Notes under the pieces: model-generated
Told to the model about the DNA's origin: nothing
Database searches by the model: none
The model's input: the letters and a program-made list of their open reading frames with translations, nothing else
Part shown: positions 1 to 6,792 of the stretch, one piece after another
How positions within the stretch are numbered: the stretch's first letter is position 1
How the letters are laid out: every line of letters starts with the position of its first letter
Made by a program: the position numbers and the translations under genes
Assembly: GCF_049701175.1 (NCBI RefSeq)
Contig: NZ_JBNATW010000048.1
Coordinates: 1-9,655, forward strand
Direction of reading: 5' to 3'
Source of the DNA: Thermovenabulum sp049701175
Lineage (GTDB): Bacteria; Bacillota; Thermosediminibacteria; Thermosediminibacterales; Thermosediminibacteraceae
Length of the DNA: 9,655 nt

Positions 1-50
1 TCTTTTAATTCCTCCAATTCGTCAGCATCTAAATCTTTTAGAATTGCCAT
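1..50 (-). CDS. 5' fragment of an unidentified gene, runs off the left edge
   Basis: An ATG at 50..48 opens a frame reading MAILKDLDADELEELK before the window ends. An SD-like AGAGGT lies four bases upstream (55..60), which is close spacing. The visible 16 residues are acidic and probably helical. They overlap the last codons of the TnpB remnant in a different frame. This may be a separate downstream gene, or a frameshifted or rearranged continuation of the decayed insertion sequence. The fragment is too short to assign a family, and no function is proposed. Confidence 0.35.
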   Translation of the reverse strand, partial: MAILKDLDADELEELK

Positions 51-331
51 ATACCTCTTTTATCTGAACTGCCGCTTGTAAGTTCAGGCATCGGTATTCT
101 GCCATAACTTACAAGCTGTCCATTACCATCAGCTTCCGCCCATGCCACATTATTCGGATAGGCATTAATGTCTATGCCTAGAAGTTCTTTTTTTAGTGTA
201 TTTCTGCTTTTACCTTCTAAAAGCCTGTTATATGCGAATCTTGTGCAGGATGACCATCTTCTCATTAAATCAGCTACTTCCTGCTCGTCTTCCTCGCTCG
301 GGAAAGTAAGTTTAGCCTGTATTGTTATCAT
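38..331 (-). pseudogene. Internally deleted TnpB-like (IS200/IS605 OrfB family) transposase-associated nuclease remnant
   Basis: The frame encodes about 97 residues from an ATG at 331, preceded by SD AAAGAGGTG (341..349) nine bases upstream. The frame is open for 13 more codons, but those contain the SD, so the inner ATG is the better start. Residues 1-50 resemble the N-terminal segment of TnpB-like proteins (MRRWSSCTRFAYNRLLEG). At residue 51 the protein passes directly into a RuvC-I-like segment, GIDINAYPNNVAWAE, with the putative catalytic Asp at residue 54, then SYGRIPMPELTSGSSDKR, and stops soon after. TnpB proteins are usually about 350-450 residues, with a long wedge/recognition region between these parts and RuvC-II, a zinc ribbon and RuvC-III after them; all of that is missing. 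It therefore cannot be a working RNA-guided nuclease. I see no intact element ends, TnpA gene or omega-RNA. The family call is from recognised motifs, not a search. Confidence 0.7.
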
Positions 332-400
332 GTTTTTTAGCACCTCTTTGCCCGTAAATCCTGGCCGCAAACGATGTAACTATCGCTATTAAATCCTCTG

Positions 401-2824
401 CTATTCTTCTTCGCTTACTACAGCGACAGCTGAAACTATATCGTTTTCCTCCAATTTTATCAAGGTTACTCCTCTTGTGTTTCTACTAGTTTTAGGTATA
501 CCTTTTACCTCTAACCTTATCATCATGCCGTTTGCGGTTGAAATTATGACATCATCTTTTTCGGATACGGTCTTTAATGAAACCACATTACCGGTTTTTT
601 CGCTTATCTTCTGAGTTAATATTCCTTTTCCACCCCTTGATTGTATCCGATACTCAGAAATAGGGGTTCTTTTGCCAAATCCTTTTTCTGTTATTATGAA
701 AACGTCCCTATCATCAAAAATCATATCAAAAGCTACTATTTGGTCATCTTCTTGAAGTGACATTGCTTTTACACCTTTTGCAGATCTTCCCATTTCTGAA
801 ACATCTTTTACCTTAAACCTTATGCTCATGCCCTTTAAAGTTGCCAAAATTATCTCACTGTCATTGTTCGCAATATTAACTCCGATTAATTCGTCTTCAG
901 GATTCAGGTTTATGGCTATAATTCCAGACTTTCTAAGTGTTTTAAACTCAGAAAGCTTTGTCTTTTTTATCAAACCTTTTTTTGTAACCATAACTATATA
1001 ATTTGCCTCATCAAAATCCTTAATAGCAATTACAGCGGTTATCTTTTCCCTCGGCTTTAAATTAATTAAATTAACTATAGCAGTTCCTTTTCCTGTCCTG
1101 CCCGCTTCCGGAACTTCATGAGCCTTAAGCCTGTATACATTCCCCAAGTTTGTGAAAAATAGAAGTACATGATGTGTAGAAGCTACAAATATTTTCTCTA
1201 CAAAATCTTCTTCCCGAGTTGTTATCCCGTTTACTCCTTTTCCTCCCCTCTTTTGGCTTTTATAAGCTGAAAGGGGCATTCTTTTTACATAACCAAAATG
1301 GGTCATAGTAATGACTACATCCTCTTCAGCAATCAAATCTTCCTCGTCCATTTCGTCAATACTTTCTACAATTTCTGTCCTTCTTTCATCCCTAAACCTT
1401 TCTTTTATCATTAAAAGTTCGTCTTTTATTATCCCTAAAACCATTTTTTCGTCGGATAAAACCTTTTTGTAGTAATCAATCTTATTTAATAATTCTTTAT
1501 ACTCTTCTTCTATTTTCTGTCTTTCAAGTGCTGTCAACCTTTGAAGCCTCATGTCTAAAATAACTTGCGCCTGTTTTTCTGTTAGATTAAATTTTTTTAT
1601 TAGCCCTTCCCTTGCAGTAGGCACATCTTTAGACCTTCTTATAAGCGCAATTACCTCATCCAAGTTTGCAAGAGCTATCCTCAATCCTTCGAGAATATGA
1701 ACCCTCTCTTCCGCTTTTGAAAGTTCAAATTTTGTGCGGCGAATAATGACCTCCTTTTGATGTTCAAGGTAGTAGTAAATAATATCCCTTAAGTTTAAAA
1801 CCATGGGCTTGTTATCCACAAGGGCTAACATTATTGCTCCAAAGGTAACCTGCATCTGAGTATGCTTATACAATTTATTAAGTATTACCCTTGAATTTGC
1901 ATCCTTCTTCAATTCTATAACAACCCTTATCCCGTTTCTATCGCTTTCATCCCTTATATCAGTAATGCCTTCAATATGTTTATCCCTTACCAGTTCAGCT
2001 ATTTTTTCTATAAGTTTTGCTTTATTGACCATATACGGTATTTCGTTTATTACTATCCGTTCCTTTCCGTGTTCTACTTCAATTTTTGCTTTAGCTCTTA
2101 CTATTATTGACCCCCTTCCCGTTGTGTACATCTCCTTTATCCCTTCGGTTCCTACGATAATTCCTCCAGTTGGAAAATCGGGGCCTTTTATAACCTTCAT
2201 TAAATCCTCAGGGCTTACATCCTTATTTTCGATCATTAACACCGCACCGTCTATAACCTCTGCCAAATTATGGGGCGGTATATTTGTAGCCATTCCTACT
2301 GCAATTCCCGATGAACCGTTTACAAGAAGGTTGGGAAATCTCGAAGGAAGGACCTTGGGTTCTTTTAAAGTCTCATCAAAGTTAGGTACAAAATCAACAG
2401 TGTCCTTATCAATATCGGAAAGCATTTCCAAAGCTATTTTTGAAAGCCGAGCCTCGGTGTACCTCATTGCTGCAGGAGGGTCTCCATCCACTGAACCAAA
2501 GTTACCGTGTCCGTCAATCAAAGGATACCTAATAGAAAAATCCTGAGCCATTCGGACCATTGCATCGTAAATCGCAGCATCCCCGTGGGGATGGTATTTC
2601 CCCATCACATCACCTACGATTGTTGCAGATTTTCTATGAGGTCTATCAGGAGTAAGGTTAAGTTCGCTCATAGCGTATAAAATTCGCCTGTGAATGGGTT
2701 TTAAGCCGTCCCTTACATCTGGCAGAGCCCTACCTACAATAACGCTCATTGCATAATCTATATAAGATTTTTTCATTTCTTCTTCTATAGATACATGCAA
2801 AACCTTTCCCGTAGTTTCAGCCAT
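401..2824 (-). CDS. gyrA: DNA gyrase subunit A
   Basis: This is the 807-residue breakage-reunion subunit of the A2B2 gyrase, which introduces negative supercoils using ATP hydrolysed by GyrB. The N-terminal breakage-reunion domain covers about residues 8-490: PDVRDGLKPIHRR at 35-47, HPHGD at 78-82, and the DNA-linking Tyr122 in AAMRYTEARL. The C-terminal DNA-wrapping beta-pinwheel covers about 500-805. It carries the GyrA box as QKRGGKG at 524-530, which marks it as gyrase rather than topoisomerase IV ParC. Later blades have degenerate copies such as QSRGGKG (728-734). Length is normal for Firmicutes, ending in a short acidic SEEE tail. The residue matching E. coli GyrA Ser83 is Ala83, while Asp87 is kept. 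The start has SD GGGGG (2832..2836) seven bases upstream. It follows gyrB by 21 bases and is the last intact gene of the cluster. Confidence 0.98.
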   Translation of the reverse strand: MAETTGKVLHVSIEEEMKKSYIDYAMSVIVGRALPDVRDGLKPIHRRILYAMSELNLTPDRPHRKSATIVGDVMGKYHPHGDAAIYDAMVRMAQDFSIRYPLIDGHGNFGSVDGDPPAAMRYTEARLSKIALEMLSDIDKDTVDFVPNFDETLKEPKVLPSRFPNLLVNGSSGIAVGMATNIPPHNLAEVIDGAVLMIENKDVSPEDLMKVIKGPDFPTGGIIVGTEGIKEMYTTGRGSIIVRAKAKIEVEHGKERIVINEIPYMVNKAKLIEKIAELVRDKHIEGITDIRDESDRNGIRVVIELKKDANSRVILNKLYKHTQMQVTFGAIMLALVDNKPMVLNLRDIIYYYLEHQKEVIIRRTKFELSKAEERVHILEGLRIALANLDEVIALIRRSKDVPTAREGLIKKFNLTEKQAQVILDMRLQRLTALERQKIEEEYKELLNKIDYYKKVLSDEKMVLGIIKDELLMIKERFRDERRTEIVESIDEMDEEDLIAEEDVVITMTHFGYVKRMPLSAYKSQKRGGKGVNGITTREEDFVEKIFVASTHHVLLFFTNLGNVYRLKAHEVPEAGRTGKGTAIVNLINLKPREKITAVIAIKDFDEANYIVMVTKKGLIKKTKLSEFKTLRKSGIIAINLNPEDELIGVNIANNDSEIILATLKGMSIRFKVKDVSEMGRSAKGVKAMSLQEDDQIVAFDMIFDDRDVFIITEKGFGKRTPISEYRIQSRGGKGILTQKISEKTGNVVSLKTVSEKDDVIISTANGMMIRLEVKGIPKTSRNTRGVTLIKLEENDIVSAVAVVSEEE

Positions 2825-2845
2825 TTTAAAACCCCCGTTTTACTT

Positions 2846-4753
2846 TTAAATATCAAGGTTTCTTACTTCCTGCGCATGTTCGAAGATGAATTGTTTTCTC
2901 GGTTCGACCTTCTCTCCCATCAAAATAGTAAATATTTCATCTGCTTCAATAGCATCTTCTAAACTAACCTTTAAAATAGTTCTGGTCTTTGGATTCATAG
3001 TGGTCTCCCACAGCTGATCTGCATTCATTTCACCAAGACCCTTAAATCTTTTCACCTCTATTTTTTCCCTATCCTTCATCTTTTCTAATATACTCCTCAA
3101 TTCTTCATCACTGTAAGCGTAATGGACCTCTTTGCCTTTAGAAATCCTATAAAGGGGCGGTTGTGCAATGTAAACCTTTCCCGCCTCAATGAGAGGTCTC
3201 ATAAACCTGTAGAAAAATGTCAACAATAGAGTCCTTATATGAGCTCCATCAACATCTGCATCAGCCATGAGTATGATTTTATGGTATCTTAATTTTTCAA
3301 TATCAAAGTCATCTCCGATCCCTGTGCCCAGGGCCATTATCATTGCCCTTATTTCTTCGTTTGAAAGAACCTTATCAAGTCTTGCCTTTTCTACATTCAG
3401 GATTTTTCCCCTGAGAGGAAGTATTGCTTGAAATCTTGGATTTCTTCCCTGCTTTGCAGAGCCCCCTGCAGAATCTCCTTCTACAAGATAAAGCTCGCAA
3501 AGCTTCGGATCTTTTTCGCTGCAATCCGCAAGTTTTCCAGGAAGGGTTGTTTTGTCCAACGCGTTTTTTCTTCTTACAAGTTCCCTTGCCTTTCTCGCTG
3601 CTTCCCTTGCCCTTGCAGCACTTATAGCTTTTTCCACTATGCTTCTTGCTATAGAAGGGTTTTCTTCTAAAAACTTTGACATTCCCTCGCTTACAACCTG
3701 ATCTACTATACTCCTCATTTCACTGTTGCCCAATTTAGTCTTGGTCTGTCCTTCAAATTGGGGATTTTTCAACTTAACACTTATTACCGCAGTCAACCCT
3801 TCCCTTATGTCATCCCCTGATAAATTCTGATCCTGTTCCTTCAAAAGATTTATTTTCCTTGCGTAATCATTAATAACCCTTGTCAGAGCAGTTTTAAAAC
3901 CTATTAAATGAGTTCCGCCTTCCTGGGTATTTATGTTGTTTGCAAAACTTAATACATTTTCTGTATAGGAATCGTTGTATTGAATAGCAACCTCTACTTC
4001 CCATTCGTCCTTTTCTTTTGCACTCATATAAATTGGTTCTTCATGCAGTACATCTTTGTTTCTATTTAGATATTTTACAAAAGAGACAATTCCGCCCTCA
4101 TAATAGTAGACTTGCTCTTTGTTAGTCCTCTCATCCTTTAAAACTATTTTTAAGCCTTTTGTCAAAAAGGCCTGTTCCCTCAAACGCTGGGCAAGGATTT
4201 CAAAATTGAAATTAATATCCTCAAATATTTCCTTATCAGGAAGAAAGGTAACCTTTGTTCCTGTGCCTTCTGCCTCCCTTACCCTTTCAACCTGTGTTAC
4301 AGGTTTACCCCTCTCGTACCTTTGCCTGTATAAAAACCCATCCCTTTTTACTTCAACTTCCAACCATTGGGATAAAGCATTTACAACTGAAACACCAACT
4401 CCGTGAAGCCCACCGGAAACCTTATATCCACCAGAACCAAATTTTCCTCCAGCGTAAAGCTGTGTTAAAGCAACCTCTAAAGCTGGCTTCCCTACCTTAG
4501 GATGGATTTTTACAGGAATACCCCTTCCGTCATCCTCTACACTTATGGAACCATCTTTTTTTATCGTAACTATTATGTTTTTACAAAACCCTGCCAATGC
4601 CTCGTCTACACTGTTGTCTACTACTTCATACACCAAATGGTGCAGTCCTTTTATATCCGTTGAACCTATATACATGCTCGGCCTCAACCTTACATGTTCT
4701 AAACCTTCTAAAACCTCAATTTTTGTTTCATCGTAAACCGGCTTTTTTTCCAT
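2846..4753 (-). CDS. gyrB: DNA gyrase subunit B
   Basis: This is the ATPase subunit of DNA gyrase, 635 residues, the usual Gram-positive length without the extra insert of the E. coli protein. Its N-terminal GHKL ATPase domain shows EVVDNSVDEAL (from residue 43; Glu43 would be the catalytic base and Asn47 a Mg ligand), DDGRGIP (74-80, with Asp75 contacting adenine) and GGLHGVGVSVVNAL (114-127). The transducer domain has the QTK loop at 336-338 with the ATP-sensing lysine. The TOPRIM domain has EGDSAGG (425-431), PLRGKILNVEKA and DADVDGAH (Asp498, Asp500 and Asp502 as metal ligands). The C-terminal part has FKGLGEMN (570-577). The start has CGGGGGTT upstream with seven bases between the G run and ATG. 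It lies 15 bases after remB and 21 bases before gyrA. ParE is a related alternative, but pairing with a GyrA-box gyrA settles the call. Confidence 0.98.
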   Translation of the reverse strand: MEKKPVYDETKIEVLEGLEHVRLRPSMYIGSTDIKGLHHLVYEVVDNSVDEALAGFCKNIIVTIKKDGSISVEDDGRGIPVKIHPKVGKPALEVALTQLYAGGKFGSGGYKVSGGLHGVGVSVVNALSQWLEVEVKRDGFLYRQRYERGKPVTQVERVREAEGTGTKVTFLPDKEIFEDINFNFEILAQRLREQAFLTKGLKIVLKDERTNKEQVYYYEGGIVSFVKYLNRNKDVLHEEPIYMSAKEKDEWEVEVAIQYNDSYTENVLSFANNINTQEGGTHLIGFKTALTRVINDYARKINLLKEQDQNLSGDDIREGLTAVISVKLKNPQFEGQTKTKLGNSEMRSIVDQVVSEGMSKFLEENPSIARSIVEKAISAARAREAARKARELVRRKNALDKTTLPGKLADCSEKDPKLCELYLVEGDSAGGSAKQGRNPRFQAILPLRGKILNVEKARLDKVLSNEEIRAMIMALGTGIGDDFDIEKLRYHKIILMADADVDGAHIRTLLLTFFYRFMRPLIEAGKVYIAQPPLYRISKGKEVHYAYSDEELRSILEKMKDREKIEVKRFKGLGEMNADQLWETTMNPKTRTILKVSLEDAIEADEIFTILMGEKVEPRKQFIFEHAQEVRNLDI

Positions 4754-4768
4754 TCTACAACCCCCGTA

Positions 4769-5023
4769 CTATCCATTGTATTCATTTAAATCAACCAAAA
4801 CATTTGCCCTCTTTAAAAGGGTAACCGACGATATGGGTGAATAATATACATTTTTATCCGTAATAACTATTGATTTACCGTCTTCCTCATTCTTTACAAA
4901 ACCTTCTTCTTTTGCAATCTGTAAAAATTCCGATGTAGCAATGGATTTTAGAGAATTTCTGTCTAAAATTACTATGACTTCACTGCTTTTTATCACCGTA
5001 TTTTTGCCTATATGAATGAACAA
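4769..5023 (-). CDS. remB: RemB/YaaB family (DUF370) DNA-binding regulator
   Basis: This is a small protein of 84 residues beginning MFIHIGKNTVIKSSEVIVILD, with DRNSLKS and ITDKNVYYSPISSVTLLKR further on. That pattern and the place between recF and gyrB match the DUF370 family (B. subtilis YaaB/RemB, paralogue of RemA). In B. subtilis these proteins activate extracellular-matrix genes; RemA forms DNA-binding rings. The role in this organism is inferred only from homology. The longer frame would begin with GTG at 5032, but that codon lies inside the SD AAGAGGTGA (5037..5029). The TTG at 5023 sits five bases after the SD and restores the family's usual N-terminus, so it is chosen here. The protein is predicted cytoplasmic, with no signal peptide. 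It is five bases after the DUF721 gene. Confidence 0.88.
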   Translation of the reverse strand: MFIHIGKNTVIKSSEVIVILDRNSLKSIATSEFLQIAKEEGFVKNEEDGKSIVITDKNVYYSPISSVTLLKRANVLVDLNEYNG

Positions 5024-5037
5024 CCAACTCACCTCTT
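5021..5037 (-). promoter_or_regulatory. SD sequence and TTG start of remB, embedded in the upstream stop codon
   Basis: AAGAGGTGA at 5037..5029 contains the TGA stop of the DUF721 gene (5031..5029). Five bases later comes the TTG start (5023..5021). This arrangement suggests translational coupling and argues against the GTG inside the SD as the start. Confidence 0.65.
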
Positions 5038-5502
5038 ATGCATTTTATATATAGCATCCTTTTTCATAACTTCTTTTAGTTTTTCTTTGAGCATTTTATC
5101 AGTTACATCAGAACATACCTTCTCTATCCACATAATTTTTTCTTTTGGAAGATTAAATTCGCTTAGATTTATTTCTGTATAGTAGTCCTCGTTATTATTT
5201 AATTCTTCTTTACATTCTTCATCTGATACCATAAATTTTAAATCTTTTATAATTTTTTTCTTAAATTTGGAATTTATCTTTTTTATTATTTCCTCTTTAA
5301 AAAACAAGAGATGATGAGCCCATACTGAATTTTTAACCCCTATAAACAAGGTCTTGCCTTTTATACAAATAGGATTTGATATCTTATAAATTTCTGGGCC
5401 TACTATATCTTTATAATAAATTTTTATAATAGACTCAGTAAGCTTTAAATTTATATCTAATTGCTTATATTTTTTTTGCAATAAATCCCCTAATTTTTCC
5501 AT
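5029..5502 (-). CDS. DUF721/DciA-like protein, possible helicase-associated replication factor
   Basis: The protein has 157 residues from ATG 5502; SD AAGGAAGGA (5519..5511) is eight bases away. ATGs at 5511 and 5508 are also in frame but touch the SD. The N-terminal half fits DUF721: YYKDIVGPEIYKISNPICI, then KGKTLFIGVKNSVWAHHLL, then FFKEEIIKKIN. This is the family pattern of a W..IVG-like motif, a short beta hairpin and the SxWA motif. The usual first Trp is replaced by Tyr. The second half is charged and helical (ending MLKEKLKEVMKKDAIYKMHKR), with an acidic Asn/Glu-rich linker in between. DUF721 includes DciA, which operates the replicative helicase in many bacteria that lack DnaC/DnaI. 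The position between recF and remB/gyrB in a dnaA operon supports a replication role, but that is inference; no catalytic residues are expected or seen. Confidence 0.8.
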   Translation of the reverse strand: MEKLGDLLQKKYKQLDINLKLTESIIKIYYKDIVGPEIYKISNPICIKGKTLFIGVKNSVWAHHLLFFKEEIIKKINSKFKKKIIKDLKFMVSDEECKEELNNNEDYYTEINLSEFNLPKEKIMWIEKVCSDVTDKMLKEKLKEVMKKDAIYKMHKR

Positions 5503-5507
5503 AAACA

Positions 5508-6572
5508 TCATCCTTCCTTAGGAAGGCTTATCAGTAAAGCCTTTTTTAATATTTCCTCGGGAAGGCTTTTTAAATCAGTAGTAGTTATAAATATTTGACC
5601 AAAATTATACTTAAGTAGTTTTTCTCTCCGACCAAAATCTAATTCGTAAAGAACATCATCCAGTAATATTATCGGAGTTTTGACCGCTGATTCAAAGGCA
5701 ATTTTCCCTTTACCAAAAATTAAACTCAAAACCAACGTCCTTATTTCTCCCTGAGACCCATATCTTTTTATATCCCTTCCTCCGCATAAAAATACATAAT
5801 CATCGGTATGAGGTCCCTGGTAATTTCTATCGATTTCTTCCCTTAACCTTGTTTTTATTTCATCTATCGAAAATTCCCCTATTTCGGCAATAGGGGAATT
5901 GTAGTATAAGTCAATCTGTGAATTATCTCCTGAGAAGTCTTTGTATAAATCATTAATTAAAGGTTTAAATTTTTTTATAAAAGCAATCCTTAATTTTATA
6001 ATTATTGCTGAAAGGTTAATAATTTCTTCGTTGAAAACCTCTAAAAGTTCCCTGTTATAAAATTTTTTATCGTAATTTTTTAAAAGTTTATTTTTCTGCA
6101 TCAAAAACTTGTAATAATCCTTTAAATAATTATAATATATAGGCTTAATGTCAGAAATTATTCCATCAAAAAACCTTCTCCTTACAGAGGGGCTGCCTTT
6201 TATTAATGACAAATTATCTGGTGAAAAAAAAATAGTACCGTATTTACCGGATAGATCCTTTATTTTTTTTACATCATGACCCATTTCCTTTAATTTTTTT
6301 GTTCCATCTTTGCTTATATAAACTTCCCTATCTATTAAATCCCCTTCATCTTCGAAAATACCCTTTATATACGCATAATCGCTATCAAAATTAATAAGAT
6401 CTACTTCTTTTGATGTTTTTATAGGTTTAAAATTACACAGGTAATATATCGCTTCTAAAATATTTGTTTTCCCTTGAGCATTCTTCCCATAGATAATATT
6501 CACATCTTCAAAAAAAAAGTCTTTTTCTTTAAAATTTCTAAAATTCCTAAGACGGAGTTCTTTTATTTTCAA
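5508..6572 (-). CDS. recF: DNA replication and repair protein RecF
   Basis: RecF is an SMC-like ABC ATPase that binds gapped DNA and, with RecO and RecR, loads RecA on SSB-covered single strands. In the frame starting at GTG 6581 (357 residues) the motifs are: Walker A YGKNAQGKTN (31-40), the PSVRRRFFDG region (131-140), GPHTDD (256-261), the ABC signature YGSQGE (274-279), and Walker B PIILLDDV (303-310) followed by the D-loop ELD. The start chosen here is TTG 6572 (354 residues), because GGGAG (6585..6581) lies eight bases before it and the protein then begins MKIKELRLRNFRNF, the normal RecF N-terminus. The GTG at 6581 overlaps the SD. It begins one base after the rlbA stop. The gene is visibly AT-rich: row 6061-6120 has only 11 G/C in 60. 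Confidence 0.96.
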   Translation of the reverse strand: MKIKELRLRNFRNFKEKDFFFEDVNIIYGKNAQGKTNILEAIYYLCNFKPIKTSKEVDLINFDSDYAYIKGIFEDEGDLIDREVYISKDGTKKLKEMGHDVKKIKDLSGKYGTIFFSPDNLSLIKGSPSVRRRFFDGIISDIKPIYYNYLKDYYKFLMQKNKLLKNYDKKFYNRELLEVFNEEIINLSAIIIKLRIAFIKKFKPLINDLYKDFSGDNSQIDLYYNSPIAEIGEFSIDEIKTRLREEIDRNYQGPHTDDYVFLCGGRDIKRYGSQGEIRTLVLSLIFGKGKIAFESAVKTPIILLDDVLYELDFGRREKLLKYNFGQIFITTTDLKSLPEEILKKALLISLPKEG

Positions 6573-6585
6573 ATTATTCACTCCC
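6570..6585 (-). promoter_or_regulatory. SD sequence and TTG start of recF
   Basis: GGGAG at 6585..6581 lies within the last codons of rlbA. The TTG at 6572..6570 is at normal spacing (eight bases), whereas the alternative GTG at 6581..6579 would begin on the last G of the SD. The choice rests on spacing and on the resulting RecF N-terminus. Confidence 0.6.
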
Positions 6586-6789
6586 GCCTTTTACTATGTA
6601 CCTGTTTCCTTCAACTTCCACCTCATCTCCCGGGAAAATTTTTCTCGACCTTTTGGTCTCCACTTCTCCGTTGACCTTAACTTTACCTTCTTGAATTAAT
6701 ATTTTTGCTTGACCTCCTGTAGAAACTATATTTGCCCACTTTAAAAATGAATCAAGTTTGATATACTCAGTATTAATCTTAACTTCCAT
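6574..6789 (-). CDS. rlbA: S4-domain RNA-binding protein RlbA (YaaA)
   Basis: A 71-residue protein made almost entirely of one S4 RNA-binding fold. IKLDSFLKWANIVSTGGQAK (10-29) and IQEGKVKVNGEVETKRSRKI (32-51) are followed by PGDEVEV (53-59). This is the signature of the YaaA/RlbA family found between dnaN and recF in Firmicutes. B. subtilis YaaA has been renamed RlbA and linked to ribosome large-subunit assembly; I rely on memory for that. The ATG at 6789 is preceded by GAGGAGTG (6808..6801) inside the dnaN 3' end, 11 bases upstream. It starts three bases after the dnaN stop and its end abuts the recF start, so it is cotranscribed and probably translationally coupled. No membrane segment or catalytic residue is seen. 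Confidence 0.9.
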   Translation of the reverse strand: MEVKINTEYIKLDSFLKWANIVSTGGQAKILIQEGKVKVNGEVETKRSRKIFPGDEVEVEGNRYIVKGGSE

Positions 6790-6792
6790 AAA

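Noticed and set aside
168..392. Plus-strand open frame opposite the TnpB remnant
   Set aside because: It is the complement of the TnpB-like frame, whose motifs are recognisable; this frame shows only Ser/Leu-rich shadow sequence.
361..400. Possible terminator after gyrA
   Set aside because: Only a 4-bp stem (CGAT/ATCG) with a six-base loop and no following T run is present, so it is not a credible intrinsic terminator.
1965..2546. Plus-strand open frame of 193 codons opposite gyrA
   Set aside because: It lies wholly antisense to the conserved gyrase core, has no recognisable family, and is rich in Ser, Ile and Pro as expected from reading the complement of a coding frame.
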